Assembly: GCA_036381595.1 (NCBI GenBank) | Contig: DASVCN010000012.1 | Span: 1-64,000 of the forward strand | DNA length: 64,000 nt | From: Trueperaceae bacterium | GTDB taxonomy: Bacteria; Deinococcota; Deinococci; Deinococcales; Trueperaceae | Direction of reading: 5' to 3' | Shown: positions 46,501 to 53,054 of the stretch, one piece after another | Layout of the letters: each line of letters opens with the position of its first letter | How positions within the stretch are numbered: position 1 is the first letter of the stretch | Position numbers and translations under genes: made by a program | The notes under the pieces: model-generated | The model's database searches: none | Told to the model about the DNA's origin: nothing | The model's input: the letters and a program-made list of their open reading frames with translations, nothing else

Positions 46501-47523
46501 CAGGTGGTGTTCGACGCAGTATCCATAGAGGCGCCCGGTCGCGTTCGCTTCATGGAGAACTTCGGCTCTGCCGAGACCTCTCTCGACCTGGTGCTCGACG
46601 GCTCGGCGGCACGGCCCACCCTCAGTGGCACGGCGCAGGTCCTCCGCGGCACAATCCGCTTCTCCGGCAGGGACTTCGATATCACTGCGGCGCAAGCGAG
46701 GTTCGATCCGTCGCGTGGCCTGCTGCCGATAGTCGACGTTACGGCGGTCACAAGCTTCGACGTGGACGAGGTCATCCCGGCCGACGGCAGCGTCCGGTTC
46801 GTTGTGCCCGAGGAGGGCAGGAGCTTCCAGGTAGTCCTCAGCTTCACCGGTGAACTGGAGTCGACCGCCGGTGCCGAACCTCCCTTCCGGCTCGACCTGA
46901 CGCCCGCCCTCACCTCGGAGGCGCTCATCCAGGAGGTGCGGGCCGACGGTAGCACCACACCGCCCAGGCCGCTGACCGAGCCCGAACTGCTCTCGCTCAT
47001 CACGCTCGGCCGGCTCGACCTGGGGGCCCCGCTGGCGAGCGAAGCCGGACTGGCCGGCGCGGTGGCAGAAGGAGCGATCGACACCGCCGTCGACCTGCTG
47101 CTGGTATCCGAACTCCAGAACGCGCTGGCCGAGGCGCTGGGCGTGGACCTCGTCGAGATCGACACGACCGCCATATCGTCGATCTTCGGACGCTCGCCCA
47201 CGGCCGAACCGTTCAGCGTCTCGCTGCGATTGGGTGGTTACCTGACCGACGAGGTGTTCGCCTCCTACCGGATCGGCACGTTCGACGACGTAGAGGGGTT
47301 GTACGCGCTCACCAACGAGGTCAACCTGGTGTACGACCTTGGCCCCGTGGAGATCGACCTGGCCGGCCGCGTGAACTTCGAGGACAGTGACTCGCCTACC
47401 CCCGACGCTGAGGTGAGCGCGACGGTTCGCTACGACTTCAGTCCCCTCACGGCTATCGAGGGCGGCATAGACCTCTCCGACGAGCGGCAGCAGGTGAGGT
47501 TCGGCGTGACGTTGCGTTGGTGA
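37588..47523 (+). CDS. Giant TamB/DUF490-like envelope protein
   Basis: A 3311-residue protein with one N-terminal membrane anchor (residues 4-24, RRWLLPGVLLTLFAAAVIL) followed by an extremely long, repetitive, beta-strand-rich region (alternating L-x-L, V-x-V, G-T-L patterns). The C-terminal 350 residues have the DUF490/TamB end: FRLDLTPALTSEALIQEV, then LLSLITLGRLDL, SSIFGRSPTAEPFSVSLRLGGYLTDEVFASYRIG and VRFGVTLRW. TamB proteins span the periplasm as a lipid-carrying groove. This one is about 2.6 times E. coli TamB (1259 residues). No Omp85 partner gene is in the window. The start is ATG; a TTG precedes it. Composition is even throughout. Confidence 0.9.
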   Translation: MHLRRWLLPGVLLTLFAAAVILPATDLGREWLLERAVSLAEELGYEIDYSRSSGNPWFGVDLNDATVVGPGVDLGVRNLSIDYFLPSLITGDLPLSIELSGVRGSVDPGALAALGGGGGSSGWLITPRLRDLAVRDVAVEVDGTPWTLPAVDLQDVMVGRTEGAIGFAVTVVSPEGEARLEGDVATDPWRLELEIEKADVRLARHWWDGAIAGTLEGRLVADSDGVTGTGHVNGGEIRYLGSPVESISGPVRYGGGIVEANLAGRALGGPVTADIEVNVPATYWEGTIQGTPDLAPLAGWLAMGEFDTESLGITGTARVELHGSGWTEVALSGRGAGDGTLLGYPLDELIANFGYASDSGVSVEASATLAGGPVVMTLRPSDGSSRLQLAAQAVGLTDGLEAEWSLAADFTEEGTLGSFEGTVEGALAGRGLSVEADGSLDEDGLQLFVRGEDELGATAEGAAVLVEGSLEGRVTVENLSLPALAGPVDLSLGANGPLEALPLQLRLGGAGTSQLAAFGISVDEEFSGSASGVLSDGSVRNLAGTFGPLTLSGELDLSPIRFDGKYRLADVETSGAVEARLTSDGTVAATAEEVHGEGGVQLERLAAAGVVLGETALTIEASGNPGGGLLLALESTATGDQGEPRLSLELTEDSFALEANELRLTLAGRPTTVAGSVVVPSGGTPSADVTVRSEELLLRLQPSPGAHLIQLSAAPGLDLGGLTLRRPLEASGRVSDDRAAGRLQGTIAGSAFAAGFSRNGATVSVDATLGGSEGFGLEYDLGSGAWAYSGTLSLEPVAEAVGVPVEGSIAGEMTRDHGYSGQLNADVVIAGVPVELRARGNGVGLDLEGAARIADVPWQLTGDLQADAEPLDAAHLTLTSGLGSIRLDGSRLEGSGRLPPRIGPLATSGDEWFLQGDLGDGRVTLATPGSRAVLDWSTGAGIEAEIDEAFELAGIPGSVDASVRWREGQAGDVCGTLRLAGEELALSGDLDDLALSGTLDASTLGRQLLGSPLLSGVIEVNASVPTADPTSAHARFDWRAGEAVLEGSISAHEVTVGGAGLQASYSSGRFALDAQGARLDPFLAASLTGLSVDGELSRSTRGGWEGELDLRGSLPLPGAPTATATLTGTGGTLALRSEAASTSYTVRAEGALLPALDLAVSGSAAEGTLVLAGTASGTPAAPTFEGLLETEPLEVGPLGLPGLTLTVERTADGRITLSGDRANLQLAGGHLAGELTLPFELAGEPHELAGTVSGTASSPRLEMRIGGPLASGSAVWEDESGSAVMTLLADPWLPGPISAREPTQLELTVDRSLDWIATLTAPLEAADEPLVLTARVNGSRLSYRGRAELVHAALPAESSLLIGTALEGRGDRWQLTSDLAATAPAAIAEFLPLPSRLATSGSLSVAPGPLITVDGELSGTLDGRPLTLSLDGDSAGAVSVTGSYAGTGIEGRVRDTGIELAVTGAPGLDVRGRLGWRDGLDLALEGVAEGAEVEATGNYDPATRSGRLEATVAGTRVQALARPAAEPATLEVTANVSRPAGNGEYRAETDIELGPGGAFVESLMVDWGGWQAEAAGPLLPAPGLKGEFSTSEGLLGSSVEATFQLTGPSLSRPKLRVTAGDLVLLAERAEEGWRAAISGNGELARSRISADLAWRQATGFAGTASLRIPSRAIVPEAPASQIDVELSGNGPLSASFALHAGTAEPLATGTIRLGERPWRDPTMSGGIAVATDAQTVWPDYPGEPLALSADLTIGGTPWKPVVTGPLAIGGALEGTGRIGWEVDEGALELAGDSFSLTANATSSGGFGASLSVSALELGALWPAAAGALVEAEATVSSGPGGHLSGELTTLEVTSGSSRIVGSAKLSDTLDARLRLDLNLTDLPVALTDLSGTLAGTVELAASSLGSLTSGTLRGDLQLAEATVPGTDTRLSGQVELSGEAGDPALELDLDATGGASGDLLLAARPAQGSLRIDSDLTWGEIASRFEVEATTESLSAAGAVTLPAGEFTLSTPGDSRELLLEGEGAYRDWFVRFDTDTYSLELHADLSTLGVGASGQISASASQAQEGPWLKGIAAGLAWGGLEVGDVTFTSLAPTAPIHLEGEAVEARFDPFSGPEWRVGRLELPLPNGLRVSGSGAGSGSELSARLLVSGGIAGAPVELPLHVEKQRSGPLTFAGSGALLEGTVTVEGSLSENGWQGEIGATRLQAGGLDVDLTGLLSGDLYSPTLALEGSGEAAWASLDVRSTLSAVGWSLDALVVSPYLEDPVTLEGSSQGGGSLALATDSSRLEIADLAGTPTATGALALDARGVRLAAQGTPSNSLELRVSVPALPGFTLAATLDRSRLGDFASLRRSPVTFAGRSATSGTVTVELPQLQATVNDLGYVGQAFGFELAGLVGPTAATDLSGTILVDGSGVGLFASLPDEVEIPFVLGYSQESIEFASGGELGTARLLLDLAAGSGKIDADLELGAGHLRANVDFLEGRGPAGSISASGLPLLLLADQEPLLLTGEFDVSPEVVDLNAQLQAAGGSVLANGTIGLGLLLPDRFAPSGTTARNLELQLGTFDLGNIPWVVGRLPHLRAPLSGFLQLFGNRVVGRVVAPDMAAAGDPLPLSIDISGTTEEVTISGLLAGSPIQVTANEERVGALFTFERFPLHLLAQAATGPHDVTAEVTGVGRFELPLAGDEGPVVEIATELVRLERAGVVTTGNVSLTFVDGELSVNEARFSGGGTWRASGAIRRDRLDLRLSATDADFGPLLGLVPLFAQYEVGASGSLELVTSGTLTDPVMTLTTAGLDFEIAGSSYRLVGGQASLRDELLELTATVEGIRPFTGRLQVAGSGHVDLLPLSLGDASFEATGNALVPGLGEIEAFEATLTSAPGEPLRIEGTGSLGEQFTLVGTLVPLDLTLEGDDLAIRLPYLLLASAQVDARLRMQWLDSLRFSGGIGVDQALFELGIRPPTKAESSGPNPVAQQVVFDAVSIEAPGRVRFMENFGSAETSLDLVLDGSAARPTLSGTAQVLRGTIRFSGRDFDITAAQARFDPSRGLLPIVDVTAVTSFDVDEVIPADGSVRFVVPEEGRSFQVVLSFTGELESTAGAEPPFRLDLTPALTSEALIQEVRADGSTTPPRPLTEPELLSLITLGRLDLGAPLASEAGLAGAVAEGAIDTAVDLLLVSELQNALAEALGVDLVEIDTTAISSIFGRSPTAEPFSVSLRLGGYLTDEVFASYRIGTFDDVEGLYALTNEVNLVYDLGPVEIDLAGRVNFEDSDSPTPDAEVSATVRYDFSPLTAIEGGIDLSDERQQVRFGVTLRW

Positions 47524-47689
47524 TCGTTGCCGAGCCGGCCGCCACGGCGGTGACCGGGGGGACTCGACGCGTGCCGGTGTACCCCGGAGCCTGACCTGCA
47601 CAGGAGGAGCGGAGCGCTGCTGCTATCATCGAGGGTCGAAGCATCGCCGGCTTCCGCACGCCACAGACATAACCGAAAGCAGGTATCGA

Positions 47690-49270
47690 ATGCGTGAGAC
47701 AACCACCGAGGCACGGAGCCATCTCGACCTGGAGGGGGCGGAAATGATCCATGACTCCAGTCCGGCAGCCCTCTACGAGTTCGCTCTGGCCAGAGGTGAG
47801 GCGAGGCTCGCGCGCCACGGCCCGCTGGTGGTCGATACCGGACGCTTCACCGGACGCTCTCCTCGGGACAAGTTCATCGTCCGAAGTGGCGAGGCGGCGG
47901 AACGCATCGACTGGGGCGAGGTGAACCAACCGATCTCCAGGGAGAAGTACGAGACCCTGAAGCGCGACATGGAGGAGTTCGCCAAGGACAAGCAACTGTT
48001 CGTCCAGGACCTCTTCATCGGAGCGGATCCCCGCTACCGCCGCAAGGTCCGGGTCATCACCGAGTATGCCTGGCACAGCCTGTTCGCGCAGAACATGTTC
48101 ATCCGCAGCAGCGAAAGGCACGATAAGCCCGACTGGACGGTCCTCGACCTCCCCTCGATGAAGGCGCAGCCGACGCGGCACGGCACGAGGAGCGACACCG
48201 CCATCGTCATGGACCTCGAGGAGGGGGTCGTGCTCGTGGCGAACACGGAGTACGCCGGCGAGATCAAGAAGTCGGTGTTCTCCGCGATGAACTTCGAACT
48301 CCCCGGCAACGGCGTCATGCCCATGCACTGTTCCGCCAACAGCGGACGTGATGGCGACGTGGCCCTCTTCTTCGGCCTCTCCGGAACCGGCAAGACCACC
48401 CTCTCCTCCGAACCGAGCCGAGTGCTCATCGGCGACGACGAGCACGGCTGGTCGGCGGATGGGGTGTTCAACTTCGAGGGTGGCTGCTACGCGAAGGTCA
48501 TCGACCTCGACGCATCGGCCGAGCCGGAGATATTCGCCACGACTAGACGGTTCGGGACGATCCTCGAGAACGTCGGCATCGACCCCGTCACCCGCGAAGT
48601 GGACCTTAGCGACAGAAGCCTAACCGAGAACACGCGGGCGGCCTACCCCATCGACTTCATCCCGAACGCCAGCGACAGCGGCACGGGCGGGCACCCCCGC
48701 GCCGTCATCTTCCTGACCGCCGACGCCTTCGGTGTTCTGCCGCCCATCAGCAGGCTCGACGTGGCGCAGGCGAAGTACCACTTCCTGTCGGGCTACACGG
48801 CCAAGGTAGCCGGCACCGAACGAGGGGTCACCGAGCCGCAGGCGACCTTCAGCACCTGCTTCGGGGCCCCGTTCATGCCGCTGCACCCGAACCTGTACGC
48901 CGAGATGCTGGGCGAGCGCCTGGAGCGCCACGGAACCCGAGTCTGGCTGCTCAACACGGGTTGGACCGGGGGCCCGCACGGGGTGGGCAGGCGGATAAGG
49001 CTCCCCTACACGAGGGCGATGGTGGACGCTGCCCTGAGCGGTTCCCTCGACGACGTTCCCACTCGGCGAGACCCGATCTTCGGGCTGCAGGTTCCGGTGA
49101 ACGTCGCCGGAGTGCCTCAGGAGATCCTCGACCCTCGTTCGACGTGGGACGACCCGAATGACTACGACCGCCAGGCGTGGAAACTCGCCGCCATGTTCCG
49201 CGTGAACTTCGAGGAGTTCGAGGGCAGGGTAGCGCCAGAGGTTCAGGAAGCCGGACCCGCTGCTCCCTGA
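47690..49270 (+). CDS. pckA: Phosphoenolpyruvate carboxykinase (ATP)
   Basis: Makes phosphoenolpyruvate from oxaloacetate with ATP in gluconeogenesis. The 526 residues match the ATP-type family. Signatures are FTGRSPRDKFIV, the P-loop GLSGTGKTTLSSEP, the kinase-2 GDDEHGWSADGVFNFEGGCYAK with metal-binding Asp, and GPHGVGRRIRLPYTRAM. Start ATG is preceded by AGCAGG. It follows the TamB gene by 166 bases, with a possible TATCAT box within that gap. A bidirectional hairpin ends the gene. No neighbours of the same pathway; glgA lies 1.6 kb downstream. Confidence 0.97.
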   Translation: MRETTTEARSHLDLEGAEMIHDSSPAALYEFALARGEARLARHGPLVVDTGRFTGRSPRDKFIVRSGEAAERIDWGEVNQPISREKYETLKRDMEEFAKDKQLFVQDLFIGADPRYRRKVRVITEYAWHSLFAQNMFIRSSERHDKPDWTVLDLPSMKAQPTRHGTRSDTAIVMDLEEGVVLVANTEYAGEIKKSVFSAMNFELPGNGVMPMHCSANSGRDGDVALFFGLSGTGKTTLSSEPSRVLIGDDEHGWSADGVFNFEGGCYAKVIDLDASAEPEIFATTRRFGTILENVGIDPVTREVDLSDRSLTENTRAAYPIDFIPNASDSGTGGHPRAVIFLTADAFGVLPPISRLDVAQAKYHFLSGYTAKVAGTERGVTEPQATFSTCFGAPFMPLHPNLYAEMLGERLERHGTRVWLLNTGWTGGPHGVGRRIRLPYTRAMVDAALSGSLDDVPTRRDPIFGLQVPVNVAGVPQEILDPRSTWDDPNDYDRQAWKLAAMFRVNFEEFEGRVAPEVQEAGPAAP

Positions 49271-49358
49271 CTGAACGCCCGCCTGGGCGCGCCGGCGCGG
49301 TCGGACGGAGTGCGCATCCGATCCGAGCGTCAACTTCGCGCGAGGGTCTGACACGAGC

Positions 49359-49384
49359 GCGGGCGGGACCTTGGTCCCGCCCGC
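49359..49384. terminator. Bidirectional hairpin between pckA and the protease gene
   Basis: GCGGGCGGGACC (49359-49370) pairs perfectly with GGTCCCGCCCGC (49373-49384) around TT. It lies between two convergent genes and could stop both, although there is no U-run. Confidence 0.75.
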
Positions 49385-49409
49385 GTCGCTTCACCCGGCA
49401 GAGGTCAGC

Positions 49410-50768
49410 TCAGTTGGCCGCCGCGGCGCCCTCCTGCGCGACCACCTGGTCGAGCAACACCTCGTGGGCCACCTGCAGCGCCTGATCGTTCTCGAGATCG
49501 ACCAGCGCCTGCCCCTGTATCGGGCTGTATCGGGGCCGCGGACCGGTCGTGACGAACTGGAACTCGCCTTCCTCGTTGGCTGTGGTCGAACCGACCGTTT
49601 CACCATCGACGACGATCTCGAGCGTCTGGCCGGGGCTCGCGCCCTGACCTTCGAGGGAGATGACGTTGGGGAAGCGGGTGTCCTCGACCTTCACGTCAGG
49701 AGTGATGCCCTCTTCGTTGATCGAGGTCCGCTCCGGGGTGAGCCACTCGAACGCCATGTAGACGAGTTGGCCGCCATCGGCGAGCGACACGACGTTCTGA
49801 GCCACACCCTTGCCGAAGGTCTTCTCACCGACCACGAGCGCCCGGCCGTTCTCCTGGAGCGCGCCGGCGACGATCTCGCTCGCCGAAGCGGAGTGCTCGT
49901 TCACCAGCACCACCATCGGCATCTCGACGGCGTGAGGGTCGGCTGCGGCGATCCGTTGGGTCACCCCGCGCGAGCGCTGGAAGACGATGTCGCCCTGGGA
50001 CAGGAACTCGTCGGCGACGAGGATCCCCTGGTTGAGGAAACCGCCCCCGTTGTCGCGCAGGTCGAGGATCAGCGAGGTAACCCCCTCCTCCTTCAGCTCC
50101 GCGATCGCATCCACCAGCTGATCGTGCAACTGCTGATTGGCGAACGTCGTCAGGTGGATGTAACCGACGTCGTTAGGCAGTACCGCCGACTCCACCGAGA
50201 CGATGCTGATGGTCCCGCGGGTGATGTCGAACTCGACAGGTTCCTCGGCGCCGGGCCGGCGCATCTCCAGGTGCACCACCGTGCCCTTGGGGCCACGCAC
50301 CAGATCGGCGACCTCGGTGGGCGTCATCTCCTGCACGTCCACTCCGTCGACACTCAGGAAGATATCTCCCCGCTCCAGGCCGGCTTCGAAGGCGGGTCCG
50401 CCGCGGTACACGGTGAGCACCTCTACTCCGGTACCGGCCTGGCGATTGAACGTCGTCAGTACAGCGCCGATGCCCTCGAACGAGCCGGACTGATCCTGCA
50501 TGTCACGCGCCGCGGCTTCCGGCGTCTTGTAGTAGGAGTAAGGGTCCTCGAGCGACTCGAGCATGCCGTTGATGGCACCTTGGATCATCTCGGTCTCGTC
50601 CACGTCCTCGAGGTAGTTCGACTTGAGCGTGCCGTAGGTCTGTATGAGGGCCCGGCCGGCCGCGGACTCCACGAATTCTGTCGAGTAGTCCCGCGAGAAC
50701 TGGGCGTCGACCACCATGAACGACGTACCCAAGGCCACCAGGACCAGCATTAACCATCTACGTTTCAT
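49410..50768 (-). CDS. ctpA: C-terminal processing peptidase (S41 family, CtpA-like)
   Basis: A 452-residue serine peptidase exported by an N-terminal membrane segment (MKRRWLMLVLVALGTSFMVV). A PDZ domain (about residues 95-180: GIGAVLTT...AFEAGLERGDIFLSVDGVDV) precedes the S41 core with LILDLRDNGGGFLNQGI, the nucleophile Ser in NEHSASASEIVAGAL and the Lys in GEKTFGKGVAQ. CtpA proteins trim proteins at the C-terminus in the periplasm. The C-terminal 70 residues are charged and of unknown role. Start ATG has GGGAGG upstream. The gene is divergent from glgA and both have TATACT boxes. Confidence 0.94.
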   Translation of the reverse strand: MKRRWLMLVLVALGTSFMVVDAQFSRDYSTEFVESAAGRALIQTYGTLKSNYLEDVDETEMIQGAINGMLESLEDPYSYYKTPEAAARDMQDQSGSFEGIGAVLTTFNRQAGTGVEVLTVYRGGPAFEAGLERGDIFLSVDGVDVQEMTPTEVADLVRGPKGTVVHLEMRRPGAEEPVEFDITRGTISIVSVESAVLPNDVGYIHLTTFANQQLHDQLVDAIAELKEEGVTSLILDLRDNGGGFLNQGILVADEFLSQGDIVFQRSRGVTQRIAAADPHAVEMPMVVLVNEHSASASEIVAGALQENGRALVVGEKTFGKGVAQNVVSLADGGQLVYMAFEWLTPERTSINEEGITPDVKVEDTRFPNVISLEGQGASPGQTLEIVVDGETVGSTTANEEGEFQFVTTGPRPRYSPIQGQALVDLENDQALQVAHEVLLDQVVAQEGAAAAN

Positions 50769-50799
50769 CGAACCTCCCGGGGGAAAAGTCCCGGAACCA

Positions 50800-50805
50800 A
50801 GTATA
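50800..50805 (-). promoter_or_regulatory. -10 box for the CtpA-type gene
   Basis: TATACT on the minus strand, 31 bases before the start codon. No good -35 is visible 17 bases upstream. A twin TATACT faces glgA. Confidence 0.5.
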
Positions 50806-50871
50806 GGGTCGACCGGGTGACGGCGCAGTAAGTCGCGGAACCAGCCGCCGGGCAAACCGCGGCAGCCTCCT

Positions 50872-50877
50872 TATACT
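50872..50877 (+). promoter_or_regulatory. -10 box placed for a leaderless glgA mRNA
   Basis: TATACT ends six bases before the GTG at 50884. Transcription from it should begin at or next to that GTG, so the mRNA would have no 5' leader. Confidence 0.55.
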
Positions 50878-50883
50878 GTGGCC

Positions 50884-52269
50884 GTGCGCGTGCTCTTCGT
50901 ATCCAGCGAGGTCTTTCCGTACAGCAAGACCGGCGGTCTGGGAGACGTAGTGGGTTCCCTCCCGGGCGCCCTTGCCCGCCTCGGCCATGAACTTCTGGTC
51001 ATCTCCCCCTGGTACGCGACCCTCGTTGGCGAACCCGTCTGGGCCGGCGACGCCGAGTTCCCTGGCGGGGAGGAGGAACGCGCCGGGGTAGGCATCCTCG
51101 AGGCGGGCGGCGTGCGGCAGGCGTTCGTGGGCTTGGACGACTTCCGCCGTGAGTCGATCTACGGCTACGCGGACGACGTGCGGCGCTTCTGCCGCTTCTG
51201 CCGGGCTGTGCCGCAGGTGGCCCAGCTGCTCGGTTTCCGCCCCGACATCGTCCACGTTCACGACTGGCACAGCGCCTACCTACCCGCACTGCTCCGCTTC
51301 GGGGACGGTTCGCCCGAGGGGTTCCGTGCTACGCCCACGGTGCTGACTATCCACAACGCTCAGTACCAGGGGGTTTCGCAACCGGCCGAGGCCCTCTCCT
51401 GGCTCGGCCTCCCAGCCGAGGTCGCGAGCGACCACATCCTCCTGAACGGGGACGCGAACGCACTGCGGGCCGGTATCGGGCTGGCCACGAAGATAACCAC
51501 CGTGAGCCCGACTTACGCGCGGGAGATCCTGACGCCCGAGTACGGGTACGGTCTGGAGGCCGTGCTGCAGGAGCGAAAGGATGACCTGAGGGGCATCCTC
51601 AACGGCATCGACACGGCCACCTGGGATCCGGCCGTGGATCCCCATCTGCCCCAGCCCTACTCGCTGGCTGACGCTAGCGGCAAGCGGCAGGCGAAAGTGG
51701 CCCTGTGCGAGCGCGCAGGCCTGGACCCGGCGCGGCCGCTCATCGGCGTGGTATCGCGGTTGGCCGAGCAGAAGGGGATCGATCTCCTGCTCCAGGCAGC
51801 CGAGAGCCTGAAGGCACAGGGCTGGTCGATATTCGTGCTGGGCACCGGTGATCCGCAGCTGGAGCAGCGAACCCGCGAACTGCGCTCTCAGGGCGTCCTC
51901 GCGGCAGAGCTGGCGTTCGACGAGGGACTCGCCCACCTCGTCTACGCCGCGGCCGACGTGCTCGCCATACCGAGCCGCTTCGAACCGTGCGGCCTCAGCC
52001 AGATGGTGGCGATGCGGTACGGCACCCTGCCCCTGGCTCGCGCGACCGGAGGACTTCGTGACACGATCGTGCACGGCCGAACCGGGTTCCTCTTCGAAGA
52101 ACCGGACCCCGCGGAACTGGTGGAGGCAGCTGCCGAGGCGATGCGTTGCCACGGCAGCAGCGATTGGGCGAGGATGATGCTCGAAGCTATGGCTCAGGAT
52201 TTCTCCTGGGACCGCTCGGCGGAGAGCTACGTCGATCTCTACCGCCGGATCGGGAGTGACGATGACTGA
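50884..52269 (+). CDS. glgA: Glycogen synthase
   Basis: Transfers glucose from ADP-glucose to glycogen. The 461 residues begin MRVLFVSSEVFPYSKTGGLGDVVGSLP, whose KTGGLGDV binds the ADP moiety, and have HVHDWHSAYLPALL, GDANALRAGIGLATKITTVSPTYAREI and the GT5 motif SRFEPCGLSQMVAMRYGTLPLARATGGLRDTIV. The GTG at 50884 is chosen over one two codons earlier because it gives the canonical N-terminus and fits the TATACT six bases upstream. The TPR gene overlaps its stop by eight bases, so the two are coupled. No glgC is visible here. Confidence 0.95.
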   Translation: MRVLFVSSEVFPYSKTGGLGDVVGSLPGALARLGHELLVISPWYATLVGEPVWAGDAEFPGGEEERAGVGILEAGGVRQAFVGLDDFRRESIYGYADDVRRFCRFCRAVPQVAQLLGFRPDIVHVHDWHSAYLPALLRFGDGSPEGFRATPTVLTIHNAQYQGVSQPAEALSWLGLPAEVASDHILLNGDANALRAGIGLATKITTVSPTYAREILTPEYGYGLEAVLQERKDDLRGILNGIDTATWDPAVDPHLPQPYSLADASGKRQAKVALCERAGLDPARPLIGVVSRLAEQKGIDLLLQAAESLKAQGWSIFVLGTGDPQLEQRTRELRSQGVLAAELAFDEGLAHLVYAAADVLAIPSRFEPCGLSQMVAMRYGTLPLARATGGLRDTIVHGRTGFLFEEPDPAELVEAAAEAMRCHGSSDWARMMLEAMAQDFSWDRSAESYVDLYRRIGSDDD

Positions 52270-53047
52270 CACGACTACCCTCCTCGGCTGGCGTGAGGCG
52301 CTGGATCGCGGGCGATTCGACGATGCCTACCGGATCTACCTCGTCTCGGGCGCCGAAGAGAGCGATTCGGAGGCCCGCGAACGGCTGCAGGTCCTCTCGG
52401 TGCTCGCCGACGTCCAGCGGTTCGTCCGCGAGCGTTCCTGGGAGCGGGCCAGGCGCCAGCTTCAGCGCCTCGATGAGCCGCTCCCGGTGGTCGACTGGGC
52501 GGCACTGGGCGAGGAGCTGGAGCGTCTTCAGCGCAGCTCCGAATCGCTCGAGCAGCGCGAGGCCGAGGAGGCGCTCGGGCTGCTGGGGGAGCGAGGTCTT
52601 CGCTGGTTCGAAGCCGAAGCCTGCAACCAGCGCGGGACCGCTCGGGTCTACCTGGGCGATGTCGAAGGGGCGGAACGGGAGTTCGAGCGGGCGGTGGAAC
52701 TGGACCCCCGACACTTCAGGGCGCTTACCAACCTCGGCAACGCCCGCCTCGAGTCGGGCCTGGTCGCCGAGGCGATCGGCTGCTATGAGCGCGCTCTGCA
52801 GGTCAACGACGAGTTCGCCAACGCCCACCACAACCTGGGCGTGGCCTACCGGAAGCAGGGCAAGATCGGTCTGAGCGTGAAGCATCTGCGGCGCGCTCAG
52901 CGGGTGCAACAGAGGGTCGAACGTGAGCGGGCCCGCGAACGCATAGGAGCGTCGGGTGACGCGGGACTCAAAGCGCTCCGCTGGAGCCTGATCGGCCTCG
53001 CAGCGCTGGCGCTGTTCGTGATCCTGCAACGCCAGGGCCTGATCTAG
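52262..53047 (+). CDS. TPR-repeat protein with C-terminal membrane anchor
   Basis: A 261-residue protein (ATG at 52262, overlapping the glgA stop). The first 120 residues are helical and charged (RERSWERARRQLQRLDE, SLEQREAEEALGLLGERG). From about 120 there are three tetratricopeptide units: RGTARVYLGDVEGAEREFERAVELDP, ALTNLGNARLESGLVAEAIGCYERALQVN and AHHNLGVAYRKQGKIGLSVKHLRRAQ. A charged coiled linker leads to a C-terminal membrane segment (SLIGLAALALFVILQ). It is likely a membrane-bound scaffold. Co-translation with glgA does not prove a glycogen role. Function is unknown. Confidence 0.85.
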   Translation: MTDTTTLLGWREALDRGRFDDAYRIYLVSGAEESDSEARERLQVLSVLADVQRFVRERSWERARRQLQRLDEPLPVVDWAALGEELERLQRSSESLEQREAEEALGLLGERGLRWFEAEACNQRGTARVYLGDVEGAEREFERAVELDPRHFRALTNLGNARLESGLVAEAIGCYERALQVNDEFANAHHNLGVAYRKQGKIGLSVKHLRRAQRVQQRVERERARERIGASGDAGLKALRWSLIGLAALALFVILQRQGLI

Positions 53048-53054
53048 CGGTTCG

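Noticed and set aside
46099-47601. 500-residue minus-strand ORF overlapping the end of the TamB-like gene
   Set aside because: Rich in Arg, His and Val with no domain, antisense to the conserved DUF490 end.
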